A DNA stretch of 64,000 bases from Membranipora membranacea (lineage: Eukaryota > Bryozoa > Gymnolaemata > Cheilostomatida > Membraniporidae): assembly GCA_914767715.1 (NCBI GenBank), contig OU612073.1:21886001-21950000 (forward strand). Reading direction: 5' to 3'. Shown in pieces: positions 57,501 to 64,000 of this stretch. The notes below the pieces were generated by a model. That model did not search any database. It was not told where the DNA came from and saw nothing but the letters and a program-made list of their open reading frames with translations. A program made the translations under genes and the position numbers. How positions within the stretch are numbered: position 1 is the first letter of the stretch; the number at the start of each line of letters is the position of its first letter.

Positions 57501-60195
57501 GGGTTTAGTGTGGTTATTCCGAATTAAATACTTTAGAAGGACCAAAGCAATATAATAGACTGGCAGCTAGTTCTGCAGTAGTTATGCTCTATAGTGACAC
57601 TGAAAATATTCATAGCACAAATTTAGTGCTGCAGCAGCGCAATATGCTACCACCTCATAAGTCACAAGGAAGTTCTAGGTGGCCTTTCGTAATTTCTTGA
57701 ATGGAAGTGACCAACAATCATTTACAATAGAGATCATGGGAAAATAAACGCTGGCTCAACACCGGTCACAAATTCGAACAAACTGATCACATTAAGTGAT
57801 ATTGCTGATTCTGCAGGACACCTTATTTTCATGGATGGGCGTATAATTATGTGAGAGGTACGGAAGGTCTGATGATTTGGGATACTATACCATCTGATAC
57901 GGATATACTCGTCACTCATGGTCCTCCCCTCGGTATGTTTGTAATGGTATATTTTATTTATTATATATATAAAAAGTATATATACATAAAAAGTATGTAT
58001 ACAAAAAGTATATGTATAAAAAGTATATATATAAAAAGTATATATATAAACTTTATATATATAATATATATATAAAGTTTATATATCGATGGTCGAGAGG
58101 AAATTCGGTATCTTATCAATTCACAAAACAGTCTCAGTGGGTAACAAGAGGTGAGCAGATGAGGAAAACCACAGAATCATACTCAGAGCTGCTGTAATAA
58201 AAAAAAACATATATATTTTTTGAATATAATATATTTATGACCTATTTCAAATTCTATATGGTAATCTTGTGCTTCATTCCATTCATTAAATGATGCCATG
58301 TCAGTTTTATCCTGAACCCATTGATGTGAGAAATGGTTATTACAGATTAAGTTCTATATTAAATCAGCGCCAAAGCAAAGATACATTGAACATAAGTTAG
58401 CATGTGTAGACATGAACCCAATCAGACCTCTTTAAATTTAATCCTGTCCGGGAGTACCCTCTGTTCCGTGAGTACCCTCTGTTCTGTGAGTACCCTCTGT
58501 TCCGTGAGTGAAGAGGATGCACTGGACAGGAATAGATTGAGAAGACCTCTTTAAATTTAATCCTGTCCGGGAGTACCCTCTGTTCCTTGAGTACCCTCTG
58601 ATCTGGGAGTACCCTCTGTTCCGTGAGTATCCTCTGTTCTGTGAGTGAAGAGGATGCACTGGACAGTCGTGCAAGGCCTGATCAGGCTAGAAGATTGATT
58701 GTTTTTTAGAATCAGATTATATCATCTCATCAATGCTTCATTTATTAGGGTATTAATGTTTTTTTATTATGAGGGTTTTAATTCTTTAGTTAGCTGGGAG
58801 ATCTTGTTTTGCTTATTTCTAACTTGTGGCGTCCTGATAATGGGGGGGGGGGAGATGTGATAATGATAATGCAGTGGTAAGCTTTGACATCCCACCTAGT
58901 GCAGGAGAGGATAAAGGAAGTGTCATGAAGGTCATGAGTAGCGACGTGTAGTCTACACTCATGTGACACCTTATGGCACTTTCCGAGAGCATCACCAGAT
59001 AGTCTTATTCTCATGACAAACTCTGTGAATTGGGACGTTGATATGTACACAGTTTATGAAAAAAGATCATTTCATGGTTTCACTTTTCACTCCGATTTTT
59101 GTGTTTCAGGTATTGGAGATAAGACAATGATGGGAGATAGAGCAGGCTGTGTAGAGCTTTTGAATACAGTGACATCAAGAGTTCAACCAAAACTACATGT
59201 ATTTGGACACATACATGAAGGTACACTAAATCCTACACACTTTAAACACACACTGTAGCCTTGAGAAAATTATTTAAGTCACAAAGTTTCTCTCGAATTG
59301 AATGCCTACTTTCATGATGCATGAAATTGATATGTAAGTAGATACGAGATAGAAGTCTAATATGTGTTATGATGATAGTGGGTAATGAGCTATCATTATA
59401 GCAGATTGTTTTTAAATTTCACCAATTATTGTGCGCAGTCAGATGATCTTCTTCAAGGATAATCTAGCACCTGTGCTGATGACAACATGCTAACTGCACA
59501 TCAGTTATCAGTGACCCAAAGTGAACCAGTAAAGTTGAATGACCTTGATCATTACAGACTGATGTTCAGAGCTGGAAATAACTATCTTTGTCATTGCTAC
59601 TGGAACATATGCTTATGAAACCAAAAACCATGCCAAACAAAAGTGTTATCTAAGACTTAAGTACTGGTGTGTCCTCGCTTGTGGCTGTCTGTCATATACC
59701 CACCCCCAATTGATAAAATAGAACGCATGTCGTCACCCTAATTTCCTTATGATGGTACTCATGCAAAGTGAATTGATTCACTCTCCATTAATCAGACATA
59801 TACATGCAATAGTATATCACGTCATCAGTGTGGTATAGGCATTGTGTTTTTTTACTGAAAAACAATGTAACATAACATGCTGATAAGTTAAAAGATGTAT
59901 CTGTTTTTTGTTTGCAGATTACGGCCTTCGAACTGATGGAACCACGATGTATGCCAATGCTTCGATATGCACGATAATGTATAGACCAACTCAGCGGCCC
60001 ATCTGTATTGATATCGATCTACCCCCTGGGTGTAGTAAGGACAATGTGGTAGTTGATTTGAATACGAGCGCGGAGAAAGTTGTTAGTGCTGTGTACAATT
60101 ATCAGAAGGAAGTAGCCAAAAGTCAGGAGAAAGCTAGAGCGTCTATGACTAATGTTCTAGCACAGATTAATCTGAACAAGGAGCAAGGTGACTAA
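54593..60195 (+). CDS. Metallophosphoesterase, MPPED1/MPPED2 family, 371 residues
   Basis: Nine exons: 54593-54614, 55039-55123, 55412-55532, 55782-55920, 56810-56946, 57182-57288, 57817-57932, 59110-59220, 59918-60195. An in-frame TGA at 54578 supports the ATG at 54593. Motifs in order: D-T-H (84-86), GDILLHSGD (97-105), GNHE (135-138), VTHGPP (236-241), GHIH (275-278), and DGTTMYANASICTIMYRPTQ near the end, the family's closing strand. Known: vertebrate MPPED proteins hydrolyse cyclic nucleotides with divalent metals, weakly in the case of MPPED2. Residues 1-76 are an N-terminal extension with no clear motif, and about 50 residues of a charged, partly helical tail follow the domain. All metal ligands are present, so activity is likely. 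Orthology to MPPED1 versus MPPED2 cannot be decided. Confidence 0.93.
56157..56624. mobile_element. MITE family A, copy 2 (468 bp)
   Basis: The ends catagacc ... and ... cagtctatg match those of 18175-18528. The shared inner block aggttttttgttgataactc recurs, and it is flanked by 8-bp repeats differing in one base (gattaatt at 56149-56156, gattaatc at 56625-56632). It lies in the intron 55921-56809 of the MPPED-like gene. Confidence 0.9.
57955..58085. repeat. AT-rich simple repeat ending in a palindrome
   Basis: Degenerate copies of aaaaagtatatatat run into a palindrome of about 33 bp (aaactttatatatat with its complement, 58048-58080). It lies in the intron 57933-59109. Confidence 0.9.
58430..58668. 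repeat. Two-level tandem repeat
   Basis: An 18-bp unit (gagtaccctctgttccgt) is repeated three to five times, and the whole block, with flanks gacctctttaaatttaatcc and gaagaggatgcactggacag, is duplicated with a period of about 120 bp. It lies in the intron 57933-59109. Confidence 0.95.
59221..59917 (+). other. Intron 8 of the MPPED-like gene
   Basis: It begins gtacac and ends tttttgtttgcag; I see nothing else in it. Confidence 0.8.
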
Positions 60196-60832
60196 CACTA
60201 TTGTATACCTTAGGAGGACTGTTAGGAAATTTTGCTACAGTATGGCAGCATTATCAAGTTAATACCTGGTTAATGCAGCATATTATATTTTCATTGTTTA
60301 ATATTATCTCGATGAGTACCAGTAGAGTAGCTCTCAGGATACTGATGGAATCATTTTTATAGTCTGTGATATCAAACAGCCATACCCGTAATATAAGAAA
60401 CACAATACTTTGCCCTATCAGAATTATGCTCCTATCAAATTATTCAAGAATTTGCCCACAAACTGCTAATTCCGTGCTATATGTTTTTTTTTATTATGAT
60501 TTATGATAATTTTCCGTTTGTTGGGTAAACTCTGGTTGACTTAGATTCCAACTCACTGAGTGAGAGGATTCTTGGCTGAATATTCCACTATGACAACATC
60601 GTTTACTATATGCTATATATTGTATTATAGTCAGGTTTTTTTCTTAACTTTCAAAGGTAAGACTTTTTCATTATTTTTTGCGAAATCATCAGGTTACAAT
60701 TCCCCAATCTCTCATTTTGCTCTTGAATTAGTTTTTCATGCTTCTTTGTCTCAAAATATCTGTCATGTTCTCTAAATCTTTCCCGAAAATAACAATGATA
60801 TATATTTTTTTTTTTCGAGAAGTTGCCTTGAC

Positions 60833-60838
60833 AATAAA
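60833..60838 (+). promoter_or_regulatory. Polyadenylation signal of the MPPED-like gene
   Basis: AATAAA lies about 640 bases after the stop codon. Confidence 0.65.
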
Positions 60839-60849
60839 TGATTTTATTT

Positions 60850-61936
60850 TACTAATCATGTTATTGTTAATACAATTGTTCAACTGTGCACCTGGGAAAT
60901 ACCGGTAATAATATACACGCAATTAAAATTGAACAATGGATGACACGACTTTGTGCAAGTCATGATATAGCAAAGTTGGTTTGCACAAGTCAGTTTATAT
61001 TAATGTGACATCATTAAAACTTGTCTGGTGACCTTTAATTCCACTCTCAAGTACATATCCGACACAGGATGACCTGAGCTCCTCCTAGTCCGCTGCATAC
61101 CTGGATGGTCCGGTCTATCACCATCTTTATCAGTGAGCACCATTTTATCCTATATCTTGTCTCATAAGGGTAAGAAGAACAATCAAACAATCAATCATCA
61201 TAAATTATAAATAATAGTACATTGAGCTGCAGCAAAGGAAAGTGGCAATAAATTTTTATCCCATTGCATAATTTAAGGCCTCCACACTTCAATATTGCAC
61301 TGACATAACCATACTAGTTTGAAGCCCCTCTAGTGTTAATGACAGCGCTATGTAATGACTTCATATTTTATGATTCCAGGCGTTGTGTCTCTTCACTATA
61401 TTATTATCTATGCACGGTTTGATCTTGGTGTATGACGGAATGGCTATTATTATGTCATATAAATGGTAGGTTGGTCCCATCTTATTTTTAGTTACCACAA
61501 AATATATCTAAAATAGGTAGTTTCAATAGGCGGACTGCTTTTTAGTATTTACTTTTGCTGTCATTGTCTAAGCGAAGATTGGATCACTTGTGGTATGTTG
61601 TTTTGCTGGGTTATAAAAAGGTCAATAGGTTTTTGTATAGAATTAAGCATTTTGCTGATTAATATTAATTTGTGTGTTAGATTTAGTGTTAAATTTCATT
61701 GATAAATTTTAACTCGGTCTTGATCATCCCAGTCTGTTCTACTGCTGTTTAACGGTAACTGTACTAACAACGCCTAACACATCACTTCCACTTGCAACTG
61801 ATCTGCTTGGGATAACTCCCACTGCTGCATTGAATTAACCGAATCATGCCATCATATCTGGTTACGATTCCAGTTACTTTTGTTATGGTTGCCCATTCCT
61901 TGTAACTTATTTCTAAATGATTTAATTTTTTTCAAG
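60850..61936. other. Intergenic, nothing recognised
   Basis: AT-rich; no supported exon or structured repeat. Confidence 0.5.
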
Positions 61937-62127
61937 GGAAGGAATTCATTACAAACATCGATTCAAGTTTAGACCGACATCATGGTGTCCGGTAAAAGAG
62001 ACTTACACAACAAGATGACTCATGTGACATGGATAAGTCGCAGGGCTAGGAGGAATCATCATATCAGAAACAGCTTTGTACATAGAAACGGCATAGCTGA
62101 CATCATCAACGACGACCACCAGGCCAA
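61937..62127 (+). CDS. Probable first coding exon of an unidentified gene
   Basis: An acceptor (aatttttttcaag) at 61936 and a strong donor (aagtaagt) at 62128 bound an exon with an ATG at 61982 and 48 open codons: MVSGKRDLHNKM, then THVTWISRRARRNHHIRNSF and VHRNGIADIINDDHQA, ending in phase 2. It is basic, with no signal peptide. The stretch RNSFVHRNG resembles the R-x-R-F-V-x-K-x-G seen before the first membrane helix of inward-rectifier potassium channels, but the match is too short to name it. A splice-bounded block at about 63222-63282 (EASSTAMKISYDLFIDLPEL) might be a later exon, but the phase does not fit directly. Confidence 0.45.
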
Positions 62128-64000
62128 GTAAGTGACCATCCTGTAAGATTAAAATATAAAATTTTAGATTTGAGTTTGTAACTTTTTTTGTTGCTATGGC
62201 TATGCTATGGCTAGTCGGAGCCCCTCAGACTCTTGCCTCCCCCCTCTGCCAGGGGGAAGCTATGGCCGTTGTCTGATGAGCAACAAGGAAACGTATATCT
62301 AGTGATGAACAATTGAAATCTACTTATCTCATTTGTGGAAGCAAGGTTAAAATAGTATCCTTATAAACATCTTGACAGAGATGGTTATTTTTACCAATAG
62401 TATGTTGGGAAAATAATGTGTTCACAGAGAGTGGCATCTGTTTCCATGCGCAAATGTTTTCATTTGATGACCCTCATTTCTCATACTGAACTGGTCATCA
62501 CACATAATCAAAAATCATAATCTATAAATCGGTGGGATGTAACAAATTTTTGGTCACTCATATGTCTAAGCAAGGAGTTAAAGTCTTTAACTCCTTGGTC
62601 TAAGGTACCAGCCGGCTGTGTATCAATCCATTGTTATCGCCAAAGTGTCTTCTTGTCGTGACCAGACACCACTGTTGTGTTGTGATGTCGTGATCTGTGA
62701 TCTGTTGTGATGTCTCCTCCTTGCTCCTCCCCCACTACTTATCTCATGCCAAGAGCCTGAGCTCTTGTCTAATACACTCTAGTGTACCACCGCTAGCTAA
62801 TCGATGGTTGTACACTTTCTTCACAAATTAAGGCAGTGTCGCTTTGCTTGTTCCTAAATTGCCAATATGGTGTTCGGATTGCGGCACTTAGATCCCTAAT
62901 GTTATCAAACGCATCTATCCGTCATCAGAGCAACTATTTACCTAGTGGCTGGAGCTGCCGAAAATGGCATGTATTTGGGTATCCCACAATGCAATTTTGA
63001 AATTACAACCAATAATAGGTCAATGATAACATAAAGAGATTCTCATGCTCGTCTAAGTTAGATTTTGCATTGTGGAAACCACAGGGTAATCGTGCCCTAT
63101 TGGATGGTGGGCATAGCCTGACAAGGTTTTTGTACATCAATAGTGGACATTGACCAATAAAAAGCTTCTCTCATCACATCATTCAGCAATCAGATCTGTG
63201 ATTTGATTTCTCTCTTCAGGAAGCGTCATCTACTGCTATGAAAATATCGTATGATTTGTTTATCGATCTCCCCGAACTCAGGTAATTTCTCGGCTTACAA
63301 TAGCGAGCATGGTACATCATGCAATGTGTATCCATCTTAATCTTTGTAGGATGTTTCTCGGTCAAAAAACTGACCACAAAGACCATGACAAGTGTGTCAC
63401 ATGTGGAAATAATTGGTCTATGGTACCAACTGGGGGTATATCAAACCCATTGTTATCTTAAAATAGGTTTCCTCCAATGAAGGGAGATGAATGGGGATGA
63501 ATGAGGGAGTTCATTGTTTCCACTATCGTCATAGTGATTGTGTGTTATAGTGTCATAGTATGATATTATGAATATGACTGGATTATTTATAAGGTAGAGT
63601 AAGGAATGGAACAGGTTAGATTGCGTACAAGTCGACTTGACTAATCAAGTTATCACAAGATACGATAGGAGTTATCTTCTTCTTATAAACAAGAAGACAA
63701 TTCTCTGAGTCGGTATCACCAAAGAGCAGGAAGCAGGGAGGGAGGTATATCCCACCCTCCCTGCTGGAAGTGACTCCTTGATAGCACCCAATATTGAAAC
63801 CAGGAAATCTCACACAGAAATGAGTAATAGTAATAAGCTCAAGTAAAATGCTAGAAAAGTTTATTGGATACATTGATAAGGTGTAGGGGCTGATGGTAGC
63901 CAGCAAGTTTGCATTTTAGATATCTATTTGTGATTTAAATACAGTTCCAGGTTATGTCAATTCACTCTGTTTACATCTAAATAAAGGTTAATTCTACTAT
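62128..64000. other. Non-coding, probably intron of the gene starting at 61.9 kb
   Basis: Apart from the doubtful exon at about 63222-63282, the only feature is a gcagggagggagg ... ccctccctgc hairpin at 63728-63760, similar to one at 47215-47245. Confidence 0.4.

Noticed and set aside
63222-63282. Second exon of the gene starting at 61.98 kb
   Set aside because: It has an acceptor, a donor and an open frame, but joining it to the phase-2 donor at 62127 gives an early stop.
1-64000. CRISPR arrays, operons, prokaryotic promoters or rRNA genes
   Set aside because: Gene structure is clearly eukaryotic; the tandem repeats have no unique spacers and no rRNA signature is seen.

Overview
The window is metazoan nuclear DNA. 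Almost every coding block sits between consensus GT-AG splice sites, AATAAA signals follow the gene ends, the sequence is AT-rich, and introns and spacers carry tRNA-derived SINEs, MITEs and a LINE fragment. Gene content (a cubilin-like multi-CUB receptor, a nucleotidyltransferase-TPR protein, an MPPED-family phosphoesterase) suggests a marine invertebrate; the phylum cannot be settled from the sequence alone.

Region 1 (about 1-31.85 kb, + strand): the 3' part of one very large cubilin-like gene. I resolve 56 coding exons encoding 27 consecutive CUB domains (the first lacks its N-terminal exon, which lies upstream), a stop codon at 31687-31689 and an AATAAA at 31834. No EGF domain, membrane helix or GPI signal is seen in this part. 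All 56 exons join in a consistent reading frame. Introns hold a 20-bp minisatellite, SINEs, a hAT-type MITE with 8-bp target duplication, and a second MITE family with another copy at 56 kb.

Region 2 (31.85-35.9 kb): intergenic, with two SINE copies, a dispersed repeat, and an inverted partial copy of a cubilin intron plus the start of its exon.

Region 3 (35.9-42.6 kb, + strand): a gene for a protein of about 919 residues with an N-terminal nucleotidyltransferase-like domain (G-S-x10-D-x-E signature) followed by TPR repeats. A further 96 in-frame codons of duplicated TPR sequence lie behind its stop codon. A pogo/Tigger-like MITE is in its first intron.

Region 4 (42.6-54.5 kb): gene-poor and repeat-rich. 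It includes a LINE fragment, SINEs, palindromic MITEs with 8-bp target duplications, and a candidate 7.3-kb element bounded by 23-bp inverted repeats and 9-bp direct repeats, for which no transposase gene is visible.

Region 5 (54.5-60.85 kb, + strand): a nine-exon gene for a 371-residue metallophosphoesterase of the MPPED1/MPPED2 family with all metal-binding motifs.

Region 6 (60.85-64 kb): mostly non-coding, with one probable first coding exon of an unidentified gene at 61.94-62.13 kb. The three genes share orientation but show no evident functional link.
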